Assembly (NCBI GenBank): GCA_016219875.1
Contig: JACRJZ010000168.1
Span: 45,963-109,962, forward strand
DNA length: 64,000 bases
From: Verrucomicrobiota bacterium
GTDB taxonomy: Bacteria > Verrucomicrobiota > Verrucomicrobiia > Limisphaerales > JACRJZ01
Reading direction: 5' to 3'
In this document: positions 1 through 8,599 of the stretch, one piece after another
Layout of the letters: each line of letters begins with the position of its first letter
Numbering within the stretch: the stretch's first letter is position 1
Notes under the pieces: generated by a model
Told to the model about the DNA's origin: nothing
The model's input: the letters and a program-made list of their open reading frames with translations, nothing else
Database searches by the model: none
Program-made: the position numbers and the translations under genes

Positions 1-556
1 GGTCGCGGTGGATCACGCCGCGTTCGTGCGCGAACTGCACGGCGTCGGCCAACTGCACCATCAGCTCGGCCATCCGCCGGAACTGCCCGCGGTATTGGTC
101 GCGCCGCGCGGCCAGCGTCCCGCCGGAGGCGAACTTCATGGTGAAGTAGGGCAACCCCTGGTGCTCGCCCACCTGATACACCGGCAGGATGGCTTCATGC
201 TCGAGCGAGGCGATGGCGCGTGTTTCCAGCCGGAACCGCTCGCGCATTTCCGCCGACGCCGTCTGCGCCGGCAGCAGCATCTTCAGGGCAACCGTACGGT
301 GAGGATCCAATTGCCGCGCACGATAGACGATGCCCATGCCGCCCCGCGCGATTTCCTCCAACACCGTATGGCCAGGAATAGGCAGCAACGAAGGGCCCAC
401 GAGTGGAGCCGCCGTCTCAGACTCCTCCGCAACTGATTCCATCGCGGCCCGCCACGTGCAGGCCGGACAAAGTCCGTCCAGGCGGTGGCCGACCAGGACC
501 GCCCCGCAAACCCGGCATCGAGTCGGCGCCGGAGTGGTCCGATGTTCACTGTTCAC
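1..556 (-). CDS. Ser/Thr protein kinase, N-terminal part (runs off the window)
   Basis: Cytoplasmic Hanks-type Ser/Thr kinase, truncated by the left window edge just as the catalytic loop (GVIHRD) begins. I start it at GTG 556, which has GGAAGAGG just upstream and lies 22 nt after the sigma-factor stop. Residues 14-33 form a zinc ribbon (Cys14, Cys17, Cys30, Cys33; CRVCG...GLCPAC), a common N-terminal module of kinases in Verrucomicrobia and Planctomycetes. The kinase fold follows: glycine loop GGMGIVYRA, ATP-anchoring lysine in TVALKMLLP, and the hinge region near LPYFTMKFASGGTL. The adjacent ECF sigma gene on the same strand suggests a two-gene signalling operon in which the kinase acts with or downstream of the sigma factor; that role is inferred. 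The substrate and the C-terminal sensor domain lie outside the window. Confidence 0.93.
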   Translation of the reverse strand, partial: MNSEHRTTPAPTRCRVCGAVLVGHRLDGLCPACTWRAAMESVAEESETAAPLVGPSLLPIPGHTVLEEIARGGMGIVYRARQLDPHRTVALKMLLPAQTASAEMRERFRLETRAIASLEHEAILPVYQVGEHQGLPYFTMKFASGGTLAARRDQYRGQFRRMAELMVQLADAVQFAHERGVIHRD

Positions 557-578
557 AACACCTCTTCCACTGCGAAAC

Positions 579-1328
579 TCAGGAGTCTGCGACACCCAAT
601 TGCACCGCGCGCGCAAATTCCACGCTGCGCTCCATCAAGACACGCTGCAAGTGAGCCATTTCTTCTTCGAGTTCATGGGGTGTCGAGACCGTTTCAGCCA
701 CTGCCTCCCGCACCAGAGCGTGCAGTCGGCGGCGCAGTCGATGCACCTCTGATTTAACGGTGCCGAGCGCCATCCCCAATTGGCGGCCGGCTTGGCGGTA
801 GGACTGGGATTCGGCCGAGTCGGGCAGGAACTGTCGGAGTACGGCGAAAACCTCCACGCGGCCTTGTTGGGCGTATTCGAGTCGGACCCGTTCCAAAGCC
901 GATTCCAAAATGGTGAGCGCCCATTCCCGATCAAAAACCCGGGCCGCCTCGGGTTCGCAAAAAAACTCCGGAAGGCTCTCGGATCCAACCTCCTCGACGC
1001 TGTAGTGCGACCGGGTCCCCTCCCGTTTGAGCGCCGTGCGCTTGATGGTGGCGCCAGCCAGAAAGCGCACCAAAGCGCCAAGCAAGAATGAACGGAACCG
1101 GCCGCGCAGCGGATCGGCGCGCTCAAACAGTGATTTCTGGAGCAGATGCATCATGAAGTCCTGCGTCAGATCCTGCGCCTCCGGGTCGGAGATCTGGCGC
1201 GCCCGGAGAAACTGATGGATCGGGCCCCAATACCGGCCACACAGCTCCTCCAGGGCTTTGCGGGCTTGGACGCCCCCATCCGCAGACGCTTGAGCCAACA
1301 GGCTCCAGCGAGTCGTTGGAAAGTTCAT
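579..1328 (-). CDS. ECF-family RNA polymerase sigma factor
   Basis: Alternative sigma factor of 249 residues, longer than a typical ECF factor (about 180-200). The N-terminus MNFPTTRWSLL is the signature of a sigma family abundant in Verrucomicrobia and Planctomycetes. Region 2 is visible around SDPEAQDLTQDFMMHLLQK (DNA melting and -10 recognition). Region 4 with its helix-turn-helix is around YRQAGRQLGMALGTVKSEVH near residues 180-205. There is no obvious membrane segment and no anti-sigma gene beside it. A Ser/Thr kinase gene follows 22 nt downstream on the same strand, so phosphorylation rather than an anti-sigma factor may control it; this is an inference from gene order. Assignment as a sigma factor is firm, the regulon unknown. 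Confidence 0.93.
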   Translation of the reverse strand: MNFPTTRWSLLAQASADGGVQARKALEELCGRYWGPIHQFLRARQISDPEAQDLTQDFMMHLLQKSLFERADPLRGRFRSFLLGALVRFLAGATIKRTALKREGTRSHYSVEEVGSESLPEFFCEPEAARVFDREWALTILESALERVRLEYAQQGRVEVFAVLRQFLPDSAESQSYRQAGRQLGMALGTVKSEVHRLRRRLHALVREAVAETVSTPHELEEEMAHLQRVLMERSVEFARAVQLGVADS

Positions 1329-1498
1329 GGGATCAAGTCAACATCTGAACTGTAACCGGTACCGGGCCTGAAACGGTTAAATTGCGATCCGCCTGCCCGA
1401 CAACACGCCTAGATGATACACGAAAGCACGCCGCGGGCAAGGCGTGATGAGAACCGTGATGAGAACCGCCTTGATCATGACCAAGATTCGACCTTGTT

Positions 1499-1566
1499 GG
1501 TGGGGCGAGCGTCCCCGCGAGCCGATGGGCCAGGCCGGAAGGCAGCTCGTCAGCACGCCCGCCCCA
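1499..1566. repeat. Degenerate family C palindrome (GGTGGGGCGAGCG type)
   Basis: The left arm 1499-1524 begins GGTGGGGCGAGCGT and ends GCGAGCCG. It differs at only a couple of positions from an arm of the perfect palindrome at 53376-53444. The right arm (about 1541-1566) is decayed but still recognisable as its reverse complement. It looks like an old copy of the same intergenic element. Confidence 0.6.
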
Positions 1567-1587
1567 GTAGTCCGCATTTCTCACCGG

Positions 1588-1656
1588 ACCGCGGCCGGTC
1601 CCCAGCCGCAGCGCCTGTCACATGGCATCCTGCTGCGACCGGGGACCGGTCGCGGT
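1588..1656. repeat. Imperfect inverted repeat, 24-nt arms
   Basis: Arms 1588-1611 and 1633-1656 (ACCGCG-CCGGTCCCC at the tip of the left arm) match at about 20 of 24 positions and enclose a 21-nt loop. It could form a stable hairpin about 200 nt upstream of actA. There is no trailing T-run, so it is not a standard terminator. Its function is unknown. Confidence 0.55.
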
Positions 1657-1850
1657 TCGGCGGTAGTGTCAAGATGCGCTCGCGGCGCAGCCCAGCCAAG
1701 ATTTCCACTTGCGCGACCGGACTTCCCGCGTAAATTCCGCCGCGCTAATTTCTGGGTTTCCAGATTCAGTCAGGGTTTCCGGCGCTGGGCGACGAGAGCA
1801 GGCGTGGCCCAAACTACGTTCTATAAGAGTCAGCGCATCGTTGCATCTAG

Positions 1851-2519
1851 ATGTCAGACGTTTTTCCAAAGTGGACGAACCAACTTCCACTGAAGATCCT
1901 CATCGGGGCCGGGTTGGTGGGCAGCGCGGTCGTGGCCGGCGCGTGGTACTACCTCACCCCCAAATACGCCCGAGTTGGCTATCAGCCCCTTCAGCCCGTG
2001 GCCTTTTCCCACGCCATCCATGCCGACCAGCTTGGGATGGATTGCCGTTACTGCCACAACGCGGTGGAGAAGTCATGGTATTCAAACATCCCCGCCGCCG
2101 GCACGTGCATGAACTGCCACAACCAAGTGCTCAAGGACGATCCGAGGCTCGCCTTGGTGCGCGAATCCGCCGCCAGCGGCAAGCCCATCCCCTGGGTGCA
2201 AATCCACAAGGTCCCGGACTTCGTTTATTTCAACCACTCCGTCCACGTCGGGCGCGGGATTTCGTGCGTGGAGTGCCACGGTCCCATCCACAAGATGGAT
2301 GAAGTCCGACACGCCAAGGAACTCAGCATGACCTTCTGCCTGGACTGCCATCGCCACCCGGCGGCGAAGATTCGCCCGCTCGACAAAGTGACGCAGCTTG
2401 ACTGGAAGTGGAGCCAGGATCCCAAGGAGAACGAGCGGCTCCAGAAGCTGCACGGGGAGAAAATGGTCGCCGACTGGAAAGTGGAATCCCTGGAAAGCTG
2501 CTCCGCGTGTCATCGATGA
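1851..2519 (+). CDS. actA: ActA, pentaheme cytochrome c of alternative complex III
   Basis: First subunit of the quinol:cytochrome c oxidoreductase alternative complex III, carrying electrons on the periplasmic side of the membrane. The 222-residue protein has an N-terminal membrane anchor (about residues 14-36) and five CxxCH haem c motifs: CRYCH, CMNCH, CVECH, CLDCH and CSACH, the last at the extreme C-terminus. Five haems is the expected number for ActA. The TGA stop overlaps the ATG of actB (ATGA), so the two are translationally coupled. The start at 1851 gives the expected short cytoplasmic tail before the anchor; the ribosome-binding site there is weak. The following genes actB to actF are in the canonical order. 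Confidence 0.95.
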   Translation: MSDVFPKWTNQLPLKILIGAGLVGSAVVAGAWYYLTPKYARVGYQPLQPVAFSHAIHADQLGMDCRYCHNAVEKSWYSNIPAAGTCMNCHNQVLKDDPRLALVRESAASGKPIPWVQIHKVPDFVYFNHSVHVGRGISCVECHGPIHKMDEVRHAKELSMTFCLDCHRHPAAKIRPLDKVTQLDWKWSQDPKENERLQKLHGEKMVADWKVESLESCSACHR

Positions 2520-5500
2520 AAAGGCCTCCCCCACCCTGCCCCGAGCCGGAAACCGTGAAGTACTGGCGCAGTCTCGATCAACTGGCCGAGACGCCGCAGT
2601 TCCGCGAGTGGGTCGAGCGCGAGTTTCCCGCGGGCGCGAGCGAACTGCGTGACGAAACCACCCGCCGTCACTTTCTCAAGCTCATGGGCGCCTCGTTCCT
2701 GTTCGCGGGCGTGGGTTTCCTGGGCGCGGGCTGCCGCCGGCCGGAGGAGAAGATTTACCCGTTCTCCAAGCAGCCGGAAAACTACGTGCATGGCGTGCCG
2801 CAACACTTCGCCACCGCCATGCCCGTGCGCGGCACAGCCATCCCGCTGCTCGTCCGCTCGAACGACGGCCGCCCCACCAAGATCGAGGGCAATCCCGATC
2901 ACCCTGACAGCAACGGGAGTACCGACGTGTTTGCCCAGGCCTCGATCCTCAATCTCTACGATCCCGACCGCGCCCAGCGTTACACCCGCGACGGCCACGA
3001 CGTGATCAAGGAAGTCGCGTTCGATTTTCTGGGCACGCTCTCGACCCAATACGCGGCCAACGGTGGCGCGGGCTTATGCTTCCTGGCCGGGCGCAGCAGT
3101 TCGCCGTCGCGGGCGCGCTTGCAGGCGCTGCTCGCGCAGAAAATGCCGAAGGCGCGCTGGTTCGTCCACGAGCCGGTGGATTTCTCAGCCTCGCGCCAGG
3201 CGGCCAGCCTGCTCGTCGGCAAGCCGGTTGCGCCGCACTTCAAGCTCGACGCGGCCAAGGTCATTCTCTCGCTGGACTGCGATTTTCTCGGCTCAGAGGA
3301 AGACAACTACCGTCACCAGCGCGGCTTTGCGAAGAACCGCAGGCTGGCCAAGAAGGGCGACCCGCTGAGCCGGCTCTACGCGGTCGAGGCGCTGATGACG
3401 CAGACGAGCATGAACGCCGATCATCGGTTGCGCGTGGCGTCCAGCGCGGTGGTTTCGGTCGCGGCGGCGGTGGTGGCTACGGCGCTCGGCAACGAGGCCG
3501 ACGCGCAGGCGCTGGCAAAGAAGTTCCCGTTGCCCGCCGACGTGAAGCCGCAGTGGATCAGCGAATGCGCCAAAGATTTGCTGGCCCACAAAGGCGCGGC
3601 ACTGGTGGTGGCGGGGTACCGTCAGCCGCTGGCCGTGCATCTCCTGGCCTACGCGCTCAACTCGATCCTGCAAAGCGAGGGCCGGGCGCTCGTTTTCTTC
3701 GAGGCCGCTCCGGCTTTCCCGGAAGGCGACATCGCGGAACTGGCAACGGCGCTGAACGCGGGCCAGGTCGAGACGCTGGTGGTGCTGGGCGGGAATCCGG
3801 TCTTCACCGCGCCAGCCGAACTCGACTGGGCGGCGACGCAGAAGAAGGCCAAGACAGTCATCCGCCTCGGCTACTACGAGGACGAAACCTTCGCTTCCTG
3901 CACTTGGCATCTTCCCGCGGCGCACTACCTCGAATCCTGGGGCGACGCCCGCACGAGCGAGGGCACGGTGGTGCCGGTTCAGCCGCTCATTCAGCCGTTG
4001 TTCGATGGCCTGACCGAGATCGAGTTGCTGGCCCGCCTCGCAGGAGTCGAGCAGCCCAAGAGCTACGATGTCGTTCGCGAGACGTTCAGGACGCTGGCCG
4101 GCGCGGACCTGTTTGAAGAGAAGTGGAAGAAGTTTCTCCATGACGGCTTCCTCGCGGGCAGCGCCGCGAAGCCGGCGGTGGTGACGATGAACAAAGCCGC
4201 GGGACTGCAGGAGCTCAATGCCGTCTCGACACCGGAGCCGCCCTCGAAGGACAAGCTTGAAGTCATTTTCCACCGCGACTACAGCGTCGATGACGGCCGC
4301 TACACCAACAACGGTTGGCTCCAGGAAATGCCCGACCCGGTGACGAAGCTCACTTGGGACAACGCGGTCCTCGTCAGCCGCAAGACCGCCGCCGAACTGG
4401 GCGTGAAGAACAACCAAGTGGTCGAGATCGAACTGGGCGGGCGCAAGGTCCAAGGCCCGATCTGGATTCAGCCCGGCCAAGCGGACTTCACCCTCGGCCT
4501 CGCGCTCGGCTACGGCCGTGACCGCGGCGGGCGCATCGCAAATTTCAACGGCGGCAAGGTCGGCTTCAACGCTTACCCGCTGCGCACCGCGGACGCCGGT
4601 TACTTCAAGGTCGGCGCGAAGATCATGGCCACGGGCCGCACCTACCCGCTCTCTTGCCCGCAAGACCACTGGACGATGGAGGGCCGGCCCATCATCCGCG
4701 AGGCGACGCTCAAGCAGTTCAACGAGATGCCCAACTTCGCGGCGGGCATGAACATGGAGCATCCGCCGGGGCCGAAAGACGCGCAGCACAATCCACTGCC
4801 GCTCTACCCGAACCCGCTCGACGCGCAGAAGAAGAGCGCACTGCACCAGTGGGGCATGTCGATCGACCTGAACGCCTGCACCGGTTGCGCGGCGTGCGTG
4901 ATCGCCTGCCAAAGCGAGAACAACGTTCCCATCGTCGGCAAGGAGCAGGTGGCAAAGGGCCGCGAGATGCACTGGCTGCGCCTCGACCGCTATTACACGG
5001 GCGATCCGGCGCTCCAGAAGTCCCGCGATGTCCTCGTCGCGGACGAGTCCCAGGCTTACGAGGCGTGGATCGACGACCCACAAGTCGTCACGCAGCCGAT
5101 GCTCTGCCAGCATTGCGAGGCGGCGCCATGCGAAAGCGTCTGTCCGGTCAATGCCACCGTCCACGACCAGGAAGGGCTGAACGTGATGGCTTACAACCGT
5201 TGCGTCGGCACGCGCTATTGCTCGAACAACTGTCCGTTCAAGGTTCGCCGGTTCAATTTCTTCGACTACAACAAGCGCCCGCTCGAGCACCTCTACCAAG
5301 GCCCGATGGCCACGCGCCGGGAGGACGAATGGGACCTCGTCAAGATGGTGAAGAACCCGGACGTGACGGTGCGCATGAGGGGCGTGATGGAGAAATGCAC
5401 GTTCTGCACCCAGCGCATCGAGCAAGCCAAGATCGCGCAGAAGGTCAAGGCCGGCGCCAGCGGCGACGTGGTGGTGCCGGACGGCACGATCAAGACCGCT

Positions 5501-5803
5501 TGCCAGCAGGCGTGCCCGACCGAGGCCATCGTGTTCGGCAACATCGCCGATCCGAAGAGCCGCGTGTCGCAACTCAAGGCGCAGTCGCGCGACTACACGG
5601 TGTTGGACTTCCTCAACATCAAGCCGCGCACGACCTACCTCGCGAAGGTTCGCAACCCGAATCCCGCGATGCCCGATTACTACGAAATGCCGCTCAGCAT
5701 GAAGGAATTCGTCGAGAAGAACGGCCCGGTGGAAGGCCAGGAACATCATCATGGCGCGGAGCCTGGGCGTGCTGTCAAAAGCGCCGAAAAGGAAAGGCAT
5801 TGA
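2516..5803 (+). CDS. actB: ActB, molybdopterin-oxidoreductase-like and iron-sulfur subunit of alternative complex III
   Basis: Large peripheral subunit of alternative complex III, 1095 residues, a fusion of a molybdopterin-oxidoreductase-like domain (B1) and a ferredoxin-type domain (B2). I start it at ATG 2516, overlapping the actA stop; an open frame extends 36 codons further upstream into actA and is not expected to be used. Residues 50-66 contain a twin-arginine-like export signal (TTRRHFLKLMG). The C-terminal third (about residues 786-1000) has the cysteine clusters of several Fe-S centres: CTGCAACVIAC, CQHCEAAPCESVC, CSNNC, CTFC and CQQACP. ActB family members usually carry no molybdenum cofactor, so the first domain is structural in known complexes. 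It ends at TGA directly before a tandem heptamer repeat. Confidence 0.95.
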   Translation: MKRPPPPCPEPETVKYWRSLDQLAETPQFREWVEREFPAGASELRDETTRRHFLKLMGASFLFAGVGFLGAGCRRPEEKIYPFSKQPENYVHGVPQHFATAMPVRGTAIPLLVRSNDGRPTKIEGNPDHPDSNGSTDVFAQASILNLYDPDRAQRYTRDGHDVIKEVAFDFLGTLSTQYAANGGAGLCFLAGRSSSPSRARLQALLAQKMPKARWFVHEPVDFSASRQAASLLVGKPVAPHFKLDAAKVILSLDCDFLGSEEDNYRHQRGFAKNRRLAKKGDPLSRLYAVEALMTQTSMNADHRLRVASSAVVSVAAAVVATALGNEADAQALAKKFPLPADVKPQWISECAKDLLAHKGAALVVAGYRQPLAVHLLAYALNSILQSEGRALVFFEAAPAFPEGDIAELATALNAGQVETLVVLGGNPVFTAPAELDWAATQKKAKTVIRLGYYEDETFASCTWHLPAAHYLESWGDARTSEGTVVPVQPLIQPLFDGLTEIELLARLAGVEQPKSYDVVRETFRTLAGADLFEEKWKKFLHDGFLAGSAAKPAVVTMNKAAGLQELNAVSTPEPPSKDKLEVIFHRDYSVDDGRYTNNGWLQEMPDPVTKLTWDNAVLVSRKTAAELGVKNNQVVEIELGGRKVQGPIWIQPGQADFTLGLALGYGRDRGGRIANFNGGKVGFNAYPLRTADAGYFKVGAKIMATGRTYPLSCPQDHWTMEGRPIIREATLKQFNEMPNFAAGMNMEHPPGPKDAQHNPLPLYPNPLDAQKKSALHQWGMSIDLNACTGCAACVIACQSENNVPIVGKEQVAKGREMHWLRLDRYYTGDPALQKSRDVLVADESQAYEAWIDDPQVVTQPMLCQHCEAAPCESVCPVNATVHDQEGLNVMAYNRCVGTRYCSNNCPFKVRRFNFFDYNKRPLEHLYQGPMATRREDEWDLVKMVKNPDVTVRMRGVMEKCTFCTQRIEQAKIAQKVKAGASGDVVVPDGTIKTACQQACPTEAIVFGNIADPKSRVSQLKAQSRDYTVLDFLNIKPRTTYLAKVRNPNPAMPDYYEMPLSMKEFVEKNGPVEGQEHHHGAEPGRAVKSAEKERH

Positions 5804-5804
5804 T

Positions 5805-5950
5805 GAAATCCGAAATCCGAAATCCGAAATCCGAAGCAAACTCGAAATCCGAATGGGCACCACCGAAACTCGCCCGGATCGGGATGGTTTCGGATTTAAG
5901 ATTTCGAGCTTCGGATTTGTTTCGGATTTCGGATTTCGGATTTCGGATTT
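5805..5950. repeat. GAAATCC heptamer repeats as an inverted pair
   Basis: Left block 5805-5836 is four exact GAAATCC units plus GAAG, beginning one base after the actB stop. Right block about 5911-5950 contains the reverse complement (GGATTTC) in tandem. A spacer of about 75 nt with stray units separates them, so a long imperfect hairpin is possible. The element fills the whole actB-actC junction. Read in any frame, the unit encodes the stop-free heptapeptide EIRNPKS on the plus strand and GFRISDF on the other. Confidence 0.9.
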
Positions 5951-5958
5951 ATTGAACC

Positions 5959-7383
5959 ATGTCTGCCGTCATCTCTGCCAACTCCATTCCGCTTCCCGAT
6001 CCGCCGGCCGAACTGGTCCGCCAACCGTTGGTGCTGAACCAGCGCCCGCTCGGTTGGATCTCGGATCGCGTCGCCGCCGTCACCGAAGGCCCCGCGCCGC
6101 TGTGGTGGAAGGTTTCCTTCGGCATCAGCTTCCTCGTGATGCTGATGTGTTTTTCGATGATCGGCTACCTGATCTCGACCGGCGTGGGCGTGTGGGGCAA
6201 CCGCCACCCCGTCATGTGGGCCTGGGACATCGTGAACTTCGTCTGGTGGATCGGCATTGGCCACGCCGGCACGCTGATCTCCGCGATCCTCTTCCTCCTC
6301 CGCCAGCGCTGGCGCACGTCGATCAACCGCGCCGCCGAGGCCATGACCATTTTCGCGGTAATGTGCGCCATGATCTTCCCGCTCATCCACGTCGGCCGGG
6401 TGTGGTTTGCCTGGTGGCTCTTTCCGATTCCGAACGCCAACTCCGTCTGGCCGCAGTTCCGCTCGCCGCTGATGTGGGACGTGTTCGCCGTCTCGACCTA
6501 CTTCACCGTCTCGACGCTGTTCTGGTACGTGGGTCTGCTGCCGGACCTGGCCACGATGCGCGACCGCGCCAAGACGAAGCTGCGCAAAATTCTTTACGGG
6601 CTGTTCGCGCTGGGCTGGACCGGCTCGAACCGCCACTGGAACAATTACGAGAAGGCTTACCTGATCCTGGCTGGCTTGAGCACGCCGCTCGTGCTGTCCG
6701 TCCACTCGATCGTGTCGTTGGACTTCTCCGTGTCGCAGCTTCCCGGCTGGCACACGACGATCTTTCCGCCCTACTTCGTGGCGGGCGCGATCTTCAGCGG
6801 CTTCGGCATGGTGCTGACGCTGCTGATCCCGTTGCGCGCGGTCTGCAAGCTGGAAGAGGTCATCACCATGCGGCACATCGACCTCATGTGCAAAGTCACG
6901 CTGGCCACCGGCAGTATCGTGGGCTACGCCTACGGCATGGAGTTCTTCATCGCGTGGTACAGCGGCAATCCCTACGAGCGGTTCTGCTTCGTCAACCGCG
7001 CCTTCGGTCCCTACTGGTGGGCTTACTGGGCCATGATCTCCTGCAACGTGCTCGTGCCGCAGCTTTTCTGGTTCAAGAAGATCAAACGGAACCTCGTCAT
7101 CGTTTTCATCATCTCGATCCTGGTGAACATCGGCATGTGGTTCGAGCGGTTCGTCATCATCGCGACCTCGTTGCACCGCGACTTCATGCCGTCGAACTGG
7201 GGCTACTACAAGCCGACCTTCGTCGATGTCTGCACCTACATGGGGACGTTCGGGCTGTTCTTCACCTGCTTCCTCTTGTTCCTGCGCTTCGTGCCCATGA
7301 TCGCCATGTCCGAAGTCAAAGGCATCACCCCGCAGGCCGATCCGCATCACCCACTCGGCGGCGCGAAAGGAGGGCCGCGCTGA
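5959..7383 (+). CDS. actC: ActC, NrfD-like integral membrane subunit of alternative complex III
   Basis: Polytopic membrane protein of 474 residues in the NrfD/polysulfide-reductase membrane-subunit family. It forms the quinol-binding part of alternative complex III together with ActF. Hydrophobic helices run through almost the whole length, starting near residue 50 (KVSFGISFLVMLMCFSMIGY), and family members have ten. Motifs such as GHAGTLISAILFLLRQRWR and FWYVGLLPDLATMRDR are typical of ActC. The TGA stop overlaps the ATG of actD. Nine nt separate it from the heptamer block that fills the gap after actB, so translation must start afresh here. Confidence 0.95.
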   Translation: MSAVISANSIPLPDPPAELVRQPLVLNQRPLGWISDRVAAVTEGPAPLWWKVSFGISFLVMLMCFSMIGYLISTGVGVWGNRHPVMWAWDIVNFVWWIGIGHAGTLISAILFLLRQRWRTSINRAAEAMTIFAVMCAMIFPLIHVGRVWFAWWLFPIPNANSVWPQFRSPLMWDVFAVSTYFTVSTLFWYVGLLPDLATMRDRAKTKLRKILYGLFALGWTGSNRHWNNYEKAYLILAGLSTPLVLSVHSIVSLDFSVSQLPGWHTTIFPPYFVAGAIFSGFGMVLTLLIPLRAVCKLEEVITMRHIDLMCKVTLATGSIVGYAYGMEFFIAWYSGNPYERFCFVNRAFGPYWWAYWAMISCNVLVPQLFWFKKIKRNLVIVFIISILVNIGMWFERFVIIATSLHRDFMPSNWGYYKPTFVDVCTYMGTFGLFFTCFLLFLRFVPMIAMSEVKGITPQADPHHPLGGAKGGPR

Positions 7384-7952
7384 TGAATGCGGAATGCGGA
7401 ATGCGGAATGCGGAACCAAGCCCCGGCATCAAATACGGCCTGCTGGCGGAATACGACACCGCCGCCGCCATCATGCACGCCGCGGAAACGATCCGCGACG
7501 CCGGCTTCCGGCGCTGGGACGTGTTCACCCCCTTCCCCATCCACGGCATGAACGACGCGATGGGCCTCAAGAACTCCAAGGTCGGCTGGTTCTCCTTCAT
7601 CGGCGGCGCCACCGGTTACACGCTGGGCATGTTGATGATTTGGTACATGAACGCGCACGACTACGCGCTGACCGTCGGCGGCAAGCCGCTCTTCAGCCCG
7701 CACTTCGCCTTTCCTCCGAGCTACGAGCTGACGATCCTGCTTGGCTCCTTCGGCGCGATCTTCGGGATGCTCTTCCTGAACCGGCTCCCGCGCCTGCATC
7801 ACCCGCTGCTTAAGCACCGCCGCTTCGCCCGCGCCACCCACGACGGCTTCTTCCTGGTGATCGAATGCACCGACGCGAAGTACTCCGAAACCGAAACCCG
7901 CACGCTGCTCGAAGCCACCGGCAGCCGGCACATCGAGGTGATTGAGGAATAG
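7383..7952 (+). CDS. actD: ActD, DUF3341 membrane subunit of alternative complex III
   Basis: Small membrane subunit of alternative complex III, 189 residues, DUF3341 family. After the first 15 residues the sequence is typical (IKYGLLAEYDTAAAIMHAAE; PFPIHGMNDAMGLKNSKVGW), with two transmembrane helices at about residues 77-96 and 117-137. I use ATG 7383, overlapping the actC stop. The N-terminus is odd: residues 1-12 (MNAECGMRNAEP) are translated from a tandem GAATGCG heptamer. The conserved part begins at about residue 15, so the repeat has been added to, or has replaced, the original start. A similar heptamer-encoded peptide occurs inside PheT in this window. Confidence 0.93.
   Translation: MNAECGMRNAEPSPGIKYGLLAEYDTAAAIMHAAETIRDAGFRRWDVFTPFPIHGMNDAMGLKNSKVGWFSFIGGATGYTLGMLMIWYMNAHDYALTVGGKPLFSPHFAFPPSYELTILLGSFGAIFGMLFLNRLPRLHHPLLKHRRFARATHDGFFLVIECTDAKYSETETRTLLEATGSRHIEVIEE
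7385..7416. repeat. GAATGCG heptamer tandem repeat at the start of actD
   Basis: Four exact GAATGCG units (7385-7412) plus GAAC start inside the actD start codon region, directly after the actC stop. The junction TGATGAA followed by heptamers ending GAA resembles the actB/GAAATCC junction. The repeat is translated as AECGMRNAE. Confidence 0.9.
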
Positions 7953-7953
7953 T

Positions 7954-8598
7954 ATGCGCACCTTCCTGGCAGCCTTGGCACTCGCGGTGGCGCTCGTGGT
8001 GGGCGTGCTCGGCTTTCGCGGCGACCTCAAGCGCCAGCCCCCGCTGGAAATCTTCCCCGACATGAAGCGGCAGATGAAGCTCCGCCCGCAGGCGACCGCG
8101 GCCTTCTTTGGCGACGGACGCAGTTCGCGCGAGTTCGTGCCCGGCACGGTCGCCCGCAGCACGCCCCTCAAGGTCGGCGACCAGCTCGTGTATCCGTTCG
8201 AAGACGCGCCGGTGAACACCGGTCGCCTGCCCGGCACGACGACGAACTTCATCGACGCCATCCCGCTGCCCGTGACCGAGGAGTTTATGGCCCGCGGGCA
8301 GCAACGATTTGAAATCAATTGCCTCCCCTGCCACGGCCCGCTGGCCGACGGCAAGGGTGTGACAAGCAAGTTCGGCTTGGCGATTGTCGGCAACCTGCAC
8401 GACAAGCGCATCGTCACCATGCCGGACGGCGAGATCTTCAACACCATCACGCACGGCAAAAACCTGATGCAGGGCTACGGCGCGAACGTCGCGGTGCCGG
8501 ACCGCTGGGCGGTTGTGGCCTACCTGCGCGCTCTGCAACGCAGCCGCCTGGGGACGCTGGACGAAGTGCCGGCGGAGAAACGAGCCGGACTGAAATAA
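7954..8598 (+). CDS. actE: ActE, monohaem cytochrome c of alternative complex III
   Basis: Membrane-anchored monohaem cytochrome c, 214 residues, which takes electrons inside alternative complex III. The N-terminal hydrophobic segment (FLAALALAVALVVGVLGF) is an uncleaved anchor or lipoprotein-like signal. The haem motif CLPCH lies near residue 123, followed by GPLADGKG and, further on, IVTMPDGEIFNTITHG with probable axial Met. I start at ATG 7954, one nt after the actD stop, with GAGGA six nt upstream inside the actD end; the frame also extends to a TTG four codons earlier. Its order between actD and actF is canonical. Confidence 0.93.
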   Translation: MRTFLAALALAVALVVGVLGFRGDLKRQPPLEIFPDMKRQMKLRPQATAAFFGDGRSSREFVPGTVARSTPLKVGDQLVYPFEDAPVNTGRLPGTTTNFIDAIPLPVTEEFMARGQQRFEINCLPCHGPLADGKGVTSKFGLAIVGNLHDKRIVTMPDGEIFNTITHGKNLMQGYGANVAVPDRWAVVAYLRALQRSRLGTLDEVPAEKRAGLK

Positions 8599-8599
8599 A

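Larger units (their letters stand above)
1329..1850. other. 522-bp non-coding gap with palindromic elements
   Basis: Divergent spacer between the sigma gene (minus) and actA (plus). I see no convincing gene. It holds a degenerate family C palindrome (1499-1566) and a long imperfect inverted repeat (1588-1656). Promoters for both flanking operons must lie here, but no clear -35/-10 pair can be named. actA has no strong Shine-Dalgarno sequence. Confidence 0.6.

Noticed and set aside
2408..2515. 36-codon upstream extension of actB
   Set aside because: It lies within actA; the ATGA overlap at 2516 and the twin-arginine-like signal near residue 50 fit the shorter form.
3293..5863. 856-codon open frame on the minus strand opposite actB
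   Set aside because: Shadow frame of a GC-rich gene: biased in Arg, His, Val and Asp, no domain, and actB is certain on the other strand.
5805..5950. CRISPR array
   Set aside because: Units are 7 nt without spacers, arranged as two inverted blocks; no cas genes in the window.
5896..7419. 507-codon minus-strand frame opposite actC
   Set aside because: His/Asp/Gln-rich shadow frame that also reads through two repeat arrays; actC is canonical.
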